64,000 nucleotides of DNA from Marsupella aquatica (taxonomy: Eukaryota > Marchantiophyta). Of this stretch, positions 1-20,053 are shown piece after piece. Position numbers and translations under genes: made by a program. The stretch spans positions 1,488,001-1,552,000 of the forward strand of contig OZ316896.1 in NCBI GenBank assembly GCA_973895155.1, read 5' to 3'. Positions within the stretch are counted from its first letter, which is position 1; each line of letters begins with the position of its first letter. The notes below the pieces were generated by a model that was not told the origin of the DNA, ran no database searches, and saw nothing but the letters and a program-made list of their open reading frames with translations.

Positions 1-394
1 TCTTCGTTCAATGCTACTCCACACTTTGTCCCAATGTCTCTCGTGCTTGAAAATGTTGACAGCCCTTCAGAGCATGGAGATTTGAAGTGCAGGAGGTTCG
101 CCCCCAATCACGAGAGTAACAAGATTGAGTTGGTCCTTTTTACTACTATGTGGGAGTCAGATTTAATCTTTCACTGAGGTCCCAAATTTAGGGCCCTAGC
201 CCTGTCCTGCATTTGTACCCAACAAACCAAATTCTCATAGTTCAATTGATCATTAAACCTCGGTTTAGGATTTTGCTCAACGAGTTCATTCTAGCCTTCA
301 TAGAGAACACATTCTTTACCAGATTCAATCCATACTTGCCGTTGCTCACATATAGTACTTTTTATGCTTTTCCATGGTCCCGCAGAGCACGTAC

Positions 395-3300
395 CTGAAT
401 GCCAATCAGAACACCCATTGAATTGTTGTTTGCTATGGTCAAAAACTCCGCTAACCTAATAATACTAAATTCACCATCATAATTTTTGTCCCGCTCCATT
501 CCCAGTTCCGGATTGTACATTATCGCTGCACACAGGACAAAAATGAATTCATTTCTTCTGTACGTTGTGCCGCACAATATCGGTACCTCCGCTATAGATG
601 GTTAACAAGAGGGGGAAATGTGAGAATAACTCTAGGAGATTCATTGTAGAGAACAATCAAGGATAGGTCCCTTTGACAAGCTTGAGGTGCAAAATAAATT
701 TCTCAAGTAAAATTTTGACATCTTGACGGGCGCCCTGGCTACGCCTTCTGTTTAAATCCTGCATCCAGAAAATGAATCTACAAAACCATGAAGCGTCGAC
801 GGTATCTCACCTCTCAAAGTATTTATTTGGTCCCAGGTGAGATCAAATGTAAAAACGCCGTTGTTGCCACCATAAAAGCCAGGATACGATTTTAAATATT
901 GCTGGAACAAAGCACGGGTAGACACGTCTGTGGAAACAATCAGATCAACTGTGGGTCGGCAGAACGGTATGCCATCTTTGGAGATTTGCACAATGCAGTC
1001 AATGTAGTCAACTCCCGCATTAATGGCACTGTAGTATGCAGGAGTGGTGGCACCAGGAAATTGTCCACTGTTCCCATTATGGGAGATCAATGTCGGCTTC
1101 TGGAGAATGGTTTCTGCAGGATTGACATTTAAGGCCATCAAATAGACAGATACTAACTTCAATCAGGATGCAAGCATACTATCAACTATTATAGTTCATG
1201 CTCTAAGAAGAAATCAAGAAAACGCTCGAATCTGACAACATTTATTCCTTTCAAGATACTATAAAGAGTTGCTGCACGTTGAGATTCATGCGTCCAATGT
1301 ACATCGCATTTTAAAGTTAACCCAGTTACATGTGCATCGTCCATGTGTCGCTCCGAAATCACCTGCAATAGCGGTTACCCCATGCACTTACCTAAGGTAT
1401 CATTCTACAAACTATCCACAACCTATCGGCCGTCTTCCCTTTGATATCACACTGTAGTCCAACTTACGTTTGTTTTGAAGAGAACTGTTCCGTGAATTCG
1501 AGGCATAACAACCTACAGTTCATACGCAAATTCCACACCTTAGGACTAGTCATTGTCAATTGTTCATCCAATATGTTCAAAAAGAACACAAGACTAACAA
1601 TTCAGAAATCCACTTTTACTCTAACGCTTGCACTCATCCGGCAGGCTCAGTATGACTCCAACTTCCAGAGAACTGAGATTTGACCTTCTAAAGAAATAGC
1701 AGCATTGGTAGACAAATACTTACTTATGGCTTCGGATGCTGTTATTGGGAAGTCTGTGAAAAAACCATCCACTGAGAAATTATTCGTTTCGGTGTAGTAC
1801 AAAATTTCAGTAATTGGGTCAAAAGTGTAATTGTAACTGTTTGGATACTGGTCATTCGCAAAATCATAAGCGTAAACTTCAAGTCCAACCTTGTGAGCAT
1901 CTCCAACAAGAGTGGAAGGTGCCTGGAGATACTTGGTCTTTGGGTCAAATGACCAAATGTAACTTTTTGGGACGAGGATCCCAGATGCTAACGTTTTGAT
2001 GTAGGTGAAATTCTGTAAGAGCGATTGATAAGTCTGATTGGTAGACGCGTCTGCCGTTTGATTGGCCAGGAACTTGTAGATGACCTTAGTGTGAGAGGCG
2101 AATCCAGAGTCCTGGATTGTTTCTAGTAGGCCGATCTCCGGAACCGAAACATATCCGGGGACAAATTGTTGGATTAAGTCTAACAAGTAAGAAGTTGCAT
2201 TCAATTTGCTGTTCTCCTCAATAAATCGCGTATACTGACAAAAAAAACAGAGCAAATAGGCCTCGTCTTAATCGTAATTAATTGTCTTGATCTGCTGGGA
2301 TGAGACTTCTAGCATGTGCTACTTGCATCTCAGTTTCCTAGGATGAGATTTCTGACCAATACTGCCGTAGTTGGGATAGCTAACAGACGAGATGGTCAAA
2401 CAAGGTAATGCTTGAGACCGGAGGAGCCAAAAGAGAGTTGTGCTGCATATATAGCAAGGAATTTGATTTGATAACGTTAAAGTTGGGCAAAGGGCGAAAA
2501 GCCCAAAACAGAAATTCAGGTGAGGGATGCATTTGCATGAGAAACTAAGAAACGATTCGAACATTGAACGCATCAGTTTGGAGTACAAAATTTACACTGT
2601 AATAAAGACTGGCTCTATTCATTGAAAAATGTCTGCAATAGAGTTAGAGCCATAGATGCACTCACAGTGGAGGCAGAACAGGTGCAATACCTCACTGTTA
2701 ACCCACCACGTGCTGGTTTGGGGCTGAGATGACACGTTCACGAGATACGGCAGTCGCCTACTATCTATTATATTATAGCCCCCGTCATATGCCGAAGTTC
2801 TTCTGAAGTTGCTTTGAGTTGCTGGGACACGAGCACCATCAAGAAGGCCGGAAAGATATCAGAAGCAGAGCTACGAGGCGAACTTGGCCTGGAAGGTAAT
2901 CAACTTTCCAACAACCAAAGAAAGATTGAAACCCTGGTCACTTCTTGAGTAAGCAGAGACGGCCATATTTCACAGTGCACACAAGTGGGCATCAGCACCT
3001 GTAGAACGTAACCCACATTGACCCTGAAATGGTTTGAAGTATTAAATTAGACACCACAAGGACTAGAAAGATCCAAGGAACAGCTACTGAAAAGGAAAGC
3101 ACCCGGTCACTCACCGAAATTAAGTGTAGTAAGGTTCTCATACAGAATGTCGATAGCAAACCAGCCAAGTATACTTTCCCCATTAACGGTACGCGTGTTG
3201 TTGAGTTGCGGGGCAGTATACCAAATATTGGTAGAGTCGGCCAGATTAAGGCCTGTTCTACAAATCCCAAGCCCCATCGAGGTGAACCGAGGGATTAAAG

Positions 3301-3756
3301 TAGGGGCCATCTGCAAATCGCAAGAGATGACAACTCCAGGTAAACTGTTATTCAGAGCATCAAGGTATGCTGGATCAGTTTGGTCAGGATATAGCCCAGA
3401 ATTTCCACCATTGGCAATGACAACTGGAGCCTGGCCTGTATAACGGAAGGCCAGATATTAGATTCTGATGGCTTATAAGCAGTCGAAGCAATAATCACTC
3501 CCAAGCCTCTACTACACGAGCTCCAAATCGCTCTACAACAACGACGCGCCCACGTTGCCAGGTCAATGCATTAAAATGAACCAGAGAAGTAAACAAGATC
3601 GAGATTATGCCAGAGCAGAGAGGAGAGGAGAGGAGCTAAAGGCCACTTGCCACTCAGAGTTTGCCATTGGGCTGAGGCCGGAGTTGGATGCCACAGAAGC
3701 AGAGGCAGCAGTAGTAGCAGTAGTTGTAGCGAGTTGGAAGAAGTGAGTGGAGCCAT
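395..3756 (-). CDS. GDPDL: SHV3/GDPDL-like glycerophosphodiester phosphodiesterase-domain protein (partial model)
   Basis: Plant GDPDL proteins carry two tandem GDPD-like domains, are secreted and usually GPI-anchored, and act in cell-wall organisation. Exon 1 (3756-3651) encodes a Leu-rich signal peptide ending near ASAQ. It leaves through a GC donor (G|GCAAGT) and joins in phase to exon 2 (3435-3115), which holds the start of domain 1 (VVIANGGNSGLYPD, then NIWYTAPQLNNTRTVNG). Exon 2234-1724 holds the rest of domain 1 (GILVPKSYIW, FSVDGFFTDFPITAS). Exon 1113-811 opens domain 2 (LISHNGNSGQFPG, DYIDCIVQISKDG). Exon 525-395 continues it (LAEFLTIANNNSMGVLIGIQ). Phases of the last three agree. 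About 37 family residues between 3115 and 2234 were not found, and past 395 the family-like GLNLVKNV segment follows an in-frame stop. The C-terminus and GPI signal are not visible. The gene may be decaying or may run off the window. Family identity is secure; integrity is not. Confidence 0.72.
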
Positions 3757-6329
3757 ATTACCCTGCTGCAACTCTTCAATATCCAGGTTCCCTTCTCGTT
3801 GTGGAACTCCCACAATCAAAGCGCTGAACTGTACTGTTGTGATATAAATTCCATTACCTTCTGGGGCAACAATGCACAATGCCACTGTTCCGGCCGGTTC
3901 TGAGACCTTTTGATAAGAGAATAAATTGAAGAGGAGGGTGCAACATGTGCAGAAGGACGGCAAATCTTTTACCCCAATGTGACCTTGCCCCTTCGACAGA
4001 TTCTATGTATGTCCAGAGCAACCGAAGGTGTAACTACCGTGCTCTAACGTATTGTAATTGATTTGCTATCCGTCTGGCCACTTTCTCCCAGAATGTGGTG
4101 TTCTCCGCTGGAACGGATTCCCAGAGCTCTCGTCAAACAGATAACATTCGTTCCACTTGGACCGAGTTGGGGCATCACCAACATCCAAGAAAGGACAAAA
4201 AAAATTGAGTTTGCTGTTGACCATGAAGGACACTATATGCCGTCTACAAAAGTGTGTATAGAAGCAATAGTTTTATATTTTTAACAAGGCATAAAGTGTT
4301 TCGAGCGGCCTTGGGCATTACGGTGATTGCATCGTCTAGCTCTACCTTATCAATATACGGAACAAGGGGAAATTGAATGAGTAGGAGTGAGAAGTTTCTT
4401 TCCAGTAGTTTAATCGAGACAGCGTAATTCCATGTACGGCGGATAGCCCAAATTTCACGCGTGAGATACGTGAAGGTTATTTTGTGTCAAACATCCCGTA
4501 CACGAAAAATTCTCCATCGGAAAAAATTATTCGAGTATAATTCTGACTCCTGACAGACTAAAATTGCGAACTTCTAATTCTCAGACGCTTCTGCAATTTT
4601 GACCGTAATATCGGTGGGTTCGTTTTGTGCTGATGGTTTGAACGAATTTCTAATCCTGTCTTTTGTACTGTCCGTGTTGTTTCCTATATTAATTTGCAAG
4701 ATTCAGGTGATCGATTTCCCTTTAGTCAATTATGTGATGCCTCGGTGTACTCCCGGCACTCTCTTGACATACTCGACTCCGTACGTGAACTGATGACTTC
4801 AATTACCACGATTGATATGTTCATGTAAATCTAGCTGAGCAGAGTCACTATGTGCATTAAATATCAGAGGATCCAACAACAACTGACTATGTGCATATAT
4901 GGAAATTTGTGAAGTTTATACAGTCACTGATTAGTACTTATCTCCGGAGTGCAAAGCTACAATGTAACTCGATCTTCAAAAATTCGCCAGAAAGCTAAGC
5001 TAAACAAGCATTTAACAGGACATTGCGGACCAGAATATCACTCTGAAATTAGTGTGGGACTTGACTGTCATCCTACGCATTCATGAGAGTCTATCACATT
5101 CAACTGTAAGTGTAACGACTTCTTGTGGAATCGACTATTGGAAAAACCTTCCTGGAACGAAGACATCTGGCGTCCGTTGCGCATGCTCTGGTAAAGTGAT
5201 ACAACGGATGTATATCAATCAGTAAATGACGAATTGAAGATCCAGAAGGATGAAATTTGGCATACTTAGCTGCGCGAATTGGAGGAAGCATGTACTGTAA
5301 AATACATAAGGAAAATTGTCGGACAATCTACTACTGAATAATACAGAACTCGAAGGCCCCATAGATCACAAAGTTCACGTTTGAAACCTCCAATCACATT
5401 TCACAAAATTTGAGTTTAATTGTAAAACTTTGATATTCATAAATTTCAAATAGTTTCTAGTTTTGCATATAGGCTAGAGAGTAGGTGAGCTACTCCTCCA
5501 TCAAAGTGATAGTGAACTTCTGGCCAATTTGGTTGAGTTTTCCATCACAAAATGCAAGGGGAATGGGCTTGTGTGTTATTCAAGGCTCCTATTTCTCTAG
5601 TTGGTGAAAAACTAAAAGGTATTTTAGGACTCATAATCATCAAGTACCCACCTTTGATTAATCCCCTCCCTAGTACCTTTTATCATTTTTGTACCCCCAC
5701 AAAATTTTCGAGACCATTCTCTACTATTCACATTCACCAATGACCTGACCCCCACTTTCAGTTGTCCCCCACTTGCACTTATGTACAGAACCGCAGTCTA
5801 AAGGCTTCACTCTAGACATCACTCTAGGTAGTAGCGGTGAGAGCAGCTTGCATGAAACAGTTATAGATTACAACACCTCTTCAAATAAATTAACTTTGAG
5901 CAATATTCTAAAATCTTGAAGTATTTATGATGTACAAGTACCATAGATTAGTGGGTTGTTCTTTTGTGGTTGGGACTCTTGCGATTTTTGGCTATTTTAT
6001 TTTCCCTGATTTTCTCTTTGTTTTGGCTCTTTTCAGGTTTATTGGGTAGTTTGCCTTTGGGATAAGACCCTTCCCGTTCTTTGGTAGCAGTGTTATGTGA
6101 ATTTGTTTAGACTTGTTGCATTTGATTTGGAAAGTCGGGGGCCTGTTGCATTTGATTGGATACTTTTGTTGTCCTCGTTTCTATCAGCCAGTCATTGACT
6201 ACAGTAGGTGACTGACTATTCCAAATGGATAAACTGTAAACTCAAGTAGCAAGGGCATCTGAAATTATGTAAAGTCAAGTGAGGCTGTTTGGTCTCCAGT
6301 TGAAGGGAAACACCCTTATTAGCTCCTTG
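3757..6329. other. Intergenic stretch without a recognised gene
   Basis: About 2.6 kb between the upstream end of the GDPDL gene and the LRR relic. Only short open frames without family resemblance or splice continuity were seen. The stretch around 5540-5830 shares loosely ordered phrases with 53500-53800 (a C-rich track followed by GGCTTCACTCTAG), suggesting a dispersed decayed repeat. Confidence 0.5.
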
Positions 6330-7135
6330 ATGACATTGCCGATGAGTGGGGGCTCTCATCAACCTGTGGACTCTTTCCGAGTTCTTAAATTTTTAACAAT
6401 TTGGATGGAGAGATACCGTCATGGATATGGGGGTGCCTCGGCTACAGATTCTGTACCTGCCCAACAACTCATTCAGTAGCAATGTCCAGAACAATAAGAT
6501 TGTTAGCTGGGTTTAGCAATGCTACAAGTGATCGTACTTCAATCGTTGCAGCTGTTTCGTTCGGAGTTTACATCGAAACGATGTAACATCAAGCAATCTA
6601 CGAAGTTGCTTCACTCTCCTATGGTAGTGACAGTCAAAAGGAGTGGAGACGACGTCTTTGAATTGTTTCACTAAGAGATCCCTTTTGAGCTTTGGAACTC
6701 TACAGCTCCTGAAAAGTCTCATTGTCTCCCACAATCTGTTCAAGCTCCGTCCCCTTGAAAGTCTCTTTCCACTGGTAGCATTGGAAAGCTCAGATATCTC
6801 AGCCAACAATCTTTCTGGCCCGATCCGCTCTGACCTTAACACTTGCATTTTCTGGCAGACCTACAATTTCAGTGGATGCATTCCAAAAGGGGGAAGTGTC
6901 TCGAACCGCAGACCCGGCAATTCAGGCTCAGCGGATTTCTCCGAACGGATCACTGTGTCCCGCCCGAAATGTTCAGCACTACATCGAGCGGCGACTCAAA
7001 TTGGACGGCTTTCCACGTTAGTTTCTCAGTTCTGCCTTCAACATTGGAACGGCGTTGGAGTCGGTTTCGGTTTCTATGCTTTTAGCTCTGCTGCCATTTT
7101 TTCTGTCTCCCAGTTCCGAAAATCCCGGACCCTTA
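6330..7135 (+). pseudogene. Relic of an LRR receptor-like protein/kinase ectodomain
   Basis: Scattered over all three plus frames are LRR phrases in correct order: DGEIPSWIWGC and then LQILYLPNNSFSSNVQNN in another frame near 6400-6500, LQLLKSLIVSHNLF near 6700, LESLFPLVALESSDISANNL near 6760, SGPI with SDLNTC, and NFSGCIPKGG near 6870. This order matches the C-terminal part of plant LRR receptor-like proteins, where a last repeat block ends in a GC(I)PKGG-type island before the transmembrane segment. A hydrophobic stretch follows at 7020-7110. Several frameshifts and stops separate the pieces, so no functional protein is expected. Whether a kinase domain once followed cannot be seen; nothing kinase-like remains downstream. 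Confidence 0.7.
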
Positions 7136-8051
7136 ATTGAACAGCTCAACGAACCAATGTTCTTTTGCGGAGGACTCGAGCACATGGCGAAAAGACCCCT
7201 TGAATAATACAGTTGGGGTTAATATTTGTTGTATCAACACCGTCTTTTGCAATGCCTCCAGTAGATATCCCTCTGAATCCAGTACATGGCATCATACAAT
7301 GAACACAATTGAACTGAAACGTGGGAACGCCATGGAATGAAACGAAGGTATGTCTCGGTGCAAGTTCATCCTGGTTTACTTACAGATGGGAACAAAGCAT
7401 TACTCCATTCGGGAAGGTTTGCAGCAATCCAAAGCTCACAATGAATTATCTTAGACTGATGCTGAACTTGAACCTACCAATAGTAACAAACTGCGTCAAG
7501 TTTTGGGTCAACCTTGTTTACGCGGCTAAGAGTGGTAATTTTAAACGTTACACAGAGGCAGGTTGAGAATTTCGTGGATACTTGCTGCCTTCGTAAGTTG
7601 GTTTATCTCCACACGAAAAATCAGATGTTGAGTGTGGGCCCGTAGACTAGAAACTTTCACGAACGTCAACAAATTGTCCAGAACACACTCGTTCATATTC
7701 CTGTTCAAATCAAGAAACCACCAACCTCCAAGAAACATCTTCAACGTATTATAATTCTGAACTTCCCCAAACCGTGTTCGCAACATTACATAAAAATCCT
7801 GAAAAGCAGCCTTCTGCTCAAAACAGAGACATACCTTCGTTTCATTAGACCGAATTTCTTTAGACCGACTACATTCCATGTGTTTTGCCGAGGTGTCGGA
7901 AACAAAGTGCGCCCTTCAAGTGAATTAGATTAAAAGAACAAAAACCTGTAGTCCAGGGGGGGAAGTGCGCTCTTTAAGTGAATCAGATTAAAAGAACAAA
8001 AGCCTGTATTTCAGGGGATAAAGAGGGATAGCTTATCAACTTTGAGACGCT
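7136..8051. other. Intergenic stretch downstream of the GH2 gene
   Basis: Sits between the LRR relic and the stop codon of the minus-strand beta-galactosidase. A 112-codon minus frame at 7541-7879 has no family resemblance I recognise. The part next to 8052 would hold the 3' UTR of the GH2 gene and contains a 58-bp tandem duplication. Confidence 0.4.
7904..8017. repeat. 58-bp tandem duplication (2 copies)
   Basis: Two imperfect copies begin with AGTGCGC at 7906 and 7964 and share GATTAAAAGAACAAAA followed by CCTGTA and a CAGGGG end. They lie 35-150 bp past the GH2 stop codon, probably in the 3' UTR or terminator of that gene. Confidence 0.75.
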
Positions 8052-15581
<7,530 letters not shown>

Positions 15582-16883
15582 TTCACCCGAATCCCTTGCC
15601 CTGTACTCTCCCGTCCCCTGTTTTGCAACAGTGGAATAATTACAGATCGGCCGGCGGTCTGTCAGATGCTCATCTGTGGACTTGAGCACCCGTCTGCCAA
15701 TCCGAGTCCTTGATTGAATTCGGCTCAATGCGTATCGATCAATTCCACATTTGCCAGTTTTGAAGCTCAATCCAGAAGTATTCCCAAAAAGCAGCCATTT
15801 CCTTTCTGCTGCCAGAAGCATCACCTAACAGCTTTAAAGTCTAAGGTGGGAAAAAAATTGTCAATTTTGCTCTATCATAACAAAGCCCGCCCGGATAACT
15901 TTAAAGAAAGACTTGGCATGCGTACTAGAGACAAAGACCGGCCCACTCGACTTGGTTTCCTGATTCTTCACGAGCTTGGAGCTCCTTGTCTTTGCTCAAT
16001 TCCTCCGACTCCCTGCACCGAAAGCACTTCATTTTCAACTCGCAGAGGGAGTCTCTTTCTTTCTATTCCTTCTGCCGTTCATGGATTGTAATTTAAATTA
16101 ACAACTTATTATTACGTGAAATACAAAAACGGAACTATAATGGAAACAGGAGAGAAAAGTAAAAGTAGCGACAATCCACGCCCCAACCTCCTCCGTTCGA
16201 AAGCAATCTCATTATCGCGAATCCCGTAACGCTACGCCTGGGTGTTCAGCGAACGGATACCTTACGAACGGATACCCTTACGAGCATCCACGGCGTCAGC
16301 ACTCTACTCAAATTGGGTCCAGTGGTAGACTCACCAGCTCATTCACCGTACTTTCGCGAGTCAATTCAGGATGAAATGTCCATTGCCTTGCAAAATCGGG
16401 AATTCAAATGAAAGAGCTGCACGGCATTGGGCGGTATCAAGAACCCATCGGCCACAGCAGCAATCGGTGAAGCGCAATTGAGAGTGAACCAAAAGCAGCA
16501 GCAGAGAGCTCGTCACGCCCTACTTCCAGGCTCCAGTACAGCTCGACTAATTGCTGCGATGCCAATTGGCAGAGGCAATCAAGGCAATCAATCACTTCTG
16601 ATGACACCTGCCCGAAGGAGAATTGGCACGGAAACGAGTGAGCGAGTGACGCCGCCAGGAGATCGTTATCCCATCATTATATTTTTTCCCGCATATTATT
16701 GAGCCACCGAGTCATGTCACATCTCCACCTGTCACGGCAAGCAACCGTAACTCCGTAAAGTCAGGGTTTACCGCAGGGGAGACTGTGGGGTAATTTATTT
16801 TCGTACTCAATTGTTTCTACTGAAGTAACTGAACTGACACTTATTGAACTTAAAAAAAGCCTGATCCCACTAATATATGTTGT
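15582..16883. other. Upstream region of the GH2 gene
   Basis: About 1.3 kb upstream of the GH2 start codon. It probably holds the 5' UTR and promoter, but no TATA box, operator or second gene could be defended. Frames in both directions are short and lack family resemblance. Confidence 0.4.
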
Positions 16884-16897
16884 CCCCCCCCCCCCCC
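16884..16897. repeat. Homopolymer of 14 C
   Basis: An uninterrupted C tract. Its exact length is likely to be uncertain in the assembly. It marks the start of the repeat-rich stretch 16.9-19.8 kb. Confidence 0.9.
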
Positions 16898-16969
16898 TTT
16901 GTGCGGGTTGCTTTGCTTTGGGATCTTCTTGTCTCCAGGTGTTTTTTACCTTTTGGACAATGAACTGGA

Positions 16970-17200
16970 CTATTACACAAAGCTATCCTTGGATGATGCT
17001 CTTTACACTTCTTTCCATAACTATCCTGACTAATACACAAATATATGCTTGGATGGTGTTCTTTACACTTCTTTCCATAAATATCTTGTCAGATCATCAC
17101 ATCCGGCCAAAAAGAATCTTGGCCCTTATTCCATAACTATCCTGTCAGCTCATCACATCTTGTCCAAAAAGAATCTTCTCCCGTATTTCATGATCATTTC
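16970..17200. repeat. Degenerate tandem repeat, period about 60 bp
   Basis: The phrase GG-TGATG-TCTTTACACTT followed by CTTTCCATAA-TATC recurs at 16992 and 17052, with a partial third unit from 17130 that adds TCATCACATC and CCAAAAAGAATCTT. Units differ by substitutions and small indels, so the array is old. Confidence 0.6.
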
Positions 17201-19852
17201 TGTCCAAAAGATATAATGTCACTAATAGTCTTGATTGCAATTAATAAGCTTTGTTTGACTTGGGTGCTTTATTCTCTTAATATGCTTTTCCCGACAGATA
17301 GTACTCTAACCGTGTTTTTAGAGTTCAATAAAAAAAAATTTTAAAAACCAAGGTACGTTCAAGTGTTTGAGCACCTTACCTGGCCTTTATGGTCAATGAA
17401 ACTATGTGTGGACTAAACACTTCACATTTTACTCATAGGGCCTCAAATAGTTTCTTTAATCAGGTTAAATGGACATGGGTCATTTATTCGGGGAATAGTG
17501 GCAATGTACTAATTAAACAATAATTGGAGGCAAGCTGGTAATCTGGCCAAGATAAGATGGCAATGTACTAATTCTCAGTTCTAATGAATACAGCGCTATC
17601 AAACAATTTTCTGGGCCTAGTGTCAGGGGCAAAGCCTCTAGATCATAACTGTAAATACATATAAAGCCTATAGATCATAACCATAAATATATATATATAT
17701 AAGTACTCACTAAGAGAAGCTAAAATTGGGTTCTAGAATGGAGCCTCTAGACTGTGACTTTAGGGCCTACCAAAATTTATGTGGATCATTGAAAAAATGA
17801 TGGGGTATTATCATTGTCAAAATGATGATCATGCATGATAAGTTTTGTCATCATTTTTATTAACATTCAAATAATGGGCATTTAGGCTCATCTAGCTGAT
17901 CAAGCTCAAAAACTACTTCTTGGGCCTATTATCTAGAGTGAAGCCTCTAGCAAGTAATTCTAAGTGAAGGCATAAATGAAAGTGAAGGCAGAGAAGGGGC
18001 AAAGATGAACAGGAAATAAAGGGGAATTCATTTCTCTACAACGCTTTTTTTTACTCCTCTCCTCATCTCTATTTATGTTCAAAGGATTGAGGACAACCAA
18101 TCAAGGTGGAGATCCAGGGTTACAAATACCCATAATGACTATTTCACAGCCTCCCTAAACGCCAACTGCAAACTAATGTGGAGAGAGATGGTGCAAAATC
18201 ATACTATGATGACTGTGCTAGACACAAGACAAATAAAATTTCTCCATTGGCAATTGGGCAAACTCCTGGTGGAATTTTAGTCATGGCTAATAAACAAGAT
18301 GCACCCAGTCCAAGAGACTGGAGTAGGCATGCACCCTGCTGCAATACACTTGCAAACCAAAATAAAATTTGGAAAACCTACCAAAGGGTCCTCAGGTGGA
18401 AACATATCATGAAAATGCTCATAGACATAGCTAGATGGCCCCTGGCTAGACAAACAATGAGGAGGATGGAATAAGACATTGGTGAAATGATCCCTACTAA
18501 ACTCAATACTTCACTGTTTGACCCAAAACAATCCATGGCAATCCAACCAAAGAATTGGGTACTATGAGAAATCTAATCCAAATAAAACGTTGACGACACT
18601 TGACTGTTAGAGCCAAGCTTTATATCTATCTTACTTGCCATGACAAAAGAGTTTCAATGCAGTTGAAAATACAACATCTGTTAAGCATTAATGAAGAAAT
18701 GACCGAAAACAATCCGCAGAAATTCTAATAGAGAATTGGCCACTATGAAAAGCAATTTCCAAACAAAACTTTGGCGATACTTGACCATTTGAGCCACTCT
18801 TTACATTAGTCTTATTCTCCTCACCAAGAGCTTTCCATAACAGCTGGAAAAACCAGAATCCGTTAAGTATTGATATAGATACAACCCAAACATTCTGTAA
18901 ATGGAAACAAAGAAGCCATAGTTGCAAACTTCTTGCAAACTTACAGAAGGTTAGCTAAACCTCAAAGGCATGAGCTGGTAACTTTAAAGTGGGTGTTAAG
19001 GTTTCTTACTGAATAATTGATTGATATATTTAAATGGATTCCATTTGAATTTTTTTAATTTACATACCGGTCTAGCCTCCAAATATTTGTAGGACACTCT
19101 CAGAGTAGCTTTAAAAGATTGTTTAATTATTTGTAGTACATTCTTTCACTTGTTCTTTTGGAAGGAACATTCTAGCCTATCCTAATAACAAAAAATCCTG
19201 ATTAAGTGATCCTGTACTACGGGCTAAATTGGCAAAAGGTATGAGGCATATGTTACTGGTAACCATTTGTTGGCCCCGCTCTTGGCTAACCTAGCCTCCT
19301 CCATCCCTGGGACCAACAAGGGGAGTAGAGGAATATTTGCCTGTTGTCCATTAATTATGCCTTTCAGACTGATGGTAGACCCTCACTGTCCCTGAGTAGA
19401 GAAACCTAACCCTTAGGTTTTGGGGTATTTATTAGGGGGTCTCAAACCTCAAAGTTTATGGACCTTGACTTAGTAGTTAAGGTTATGGGCAAAAGCAATA
19501 TGGCCTACCAACTGTATGCTTTGTAACTTTTTGTCATAAAGATTGGTCATATGCCATGACCACGGGAAACAAATAACATAACCTTGTGAAAAATCATGGT
19601 CATTTGTTTATGGCCAAAAGCCAACATCTGTATCTTTGAGGCTTTGAGATGCCCTATAATTGGATTCTCACCAATGTTTGCATTACTCAAGCCAACATTA
19701 ATGTTGCTCAGAATTGCTCACAATGGTGCTTCTCTTTTAGAGCCAACTCACATGCGATCAACCCTTCTTTTTGCGGCCCTCAAAATAAATGATGTCATTG
19801 ATGTGATCACCCCTTTGTTTTGCTGCCCTAAAAATAATTGATATCATAAGGC
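17201..19852. other. Gene-free repeat-derived stretch
   Basis: About 2.65 kb without a supportable gene. It holds a degenerate 32-bp duplication near 17628-17695 (AAAGCCTCTAGATCATAAC and a variant), a short TA microsatellite near 17690, and the 181-bp two-copy repeat at 18535-18880. A 98-codon plus frame at 18178-18474 has no recognisable motif and is probably chance. The texture suggests decayed transposon sequence, but no terminus could be fixed. Confidence 0.45.
18535..18880. repeat. Diverged 181-bp direct duplication
   Basis: AGAATTGG-ACTATGA occurs at 18551 and 18732, and TTG-CGA-ACTTGAC at 18590 and 18771. The copies then share GAGCCA, a CTTTA-AT stretch and a C-G-TTAAG-ATT end. Identity is only moderate, so the duplication is old. 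Confidence 0.65.
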
Positions 19853-20014
19853 AATTATCCTTCCACAGGTGCACCTATGGAAACCTTGTTACGACTTGTC
19901 CTTCCTCTAATGATAAGGGTATATGAGCAACGGGCGGTGTGTACAAACAACAGGGATGTAGTCAACACGAGCTGATGACTCGTGCTTACTAGGAATTCCT
20001 CGTTGAAGATCAAT

Positions 20015-20053
<39 letters not shown>

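Noticed and set aside
3147-3443. 98-codon plus-strand frame
   Set aside because: Antisense shadow of GDPDL exon 2, whose minus-strand translation matches the family.
18178-18474. 98-codon frame as a possible small gene
   Set aside because: No recognisable motif, no supporting splice or initiation context, and repeat-derived surroundings.
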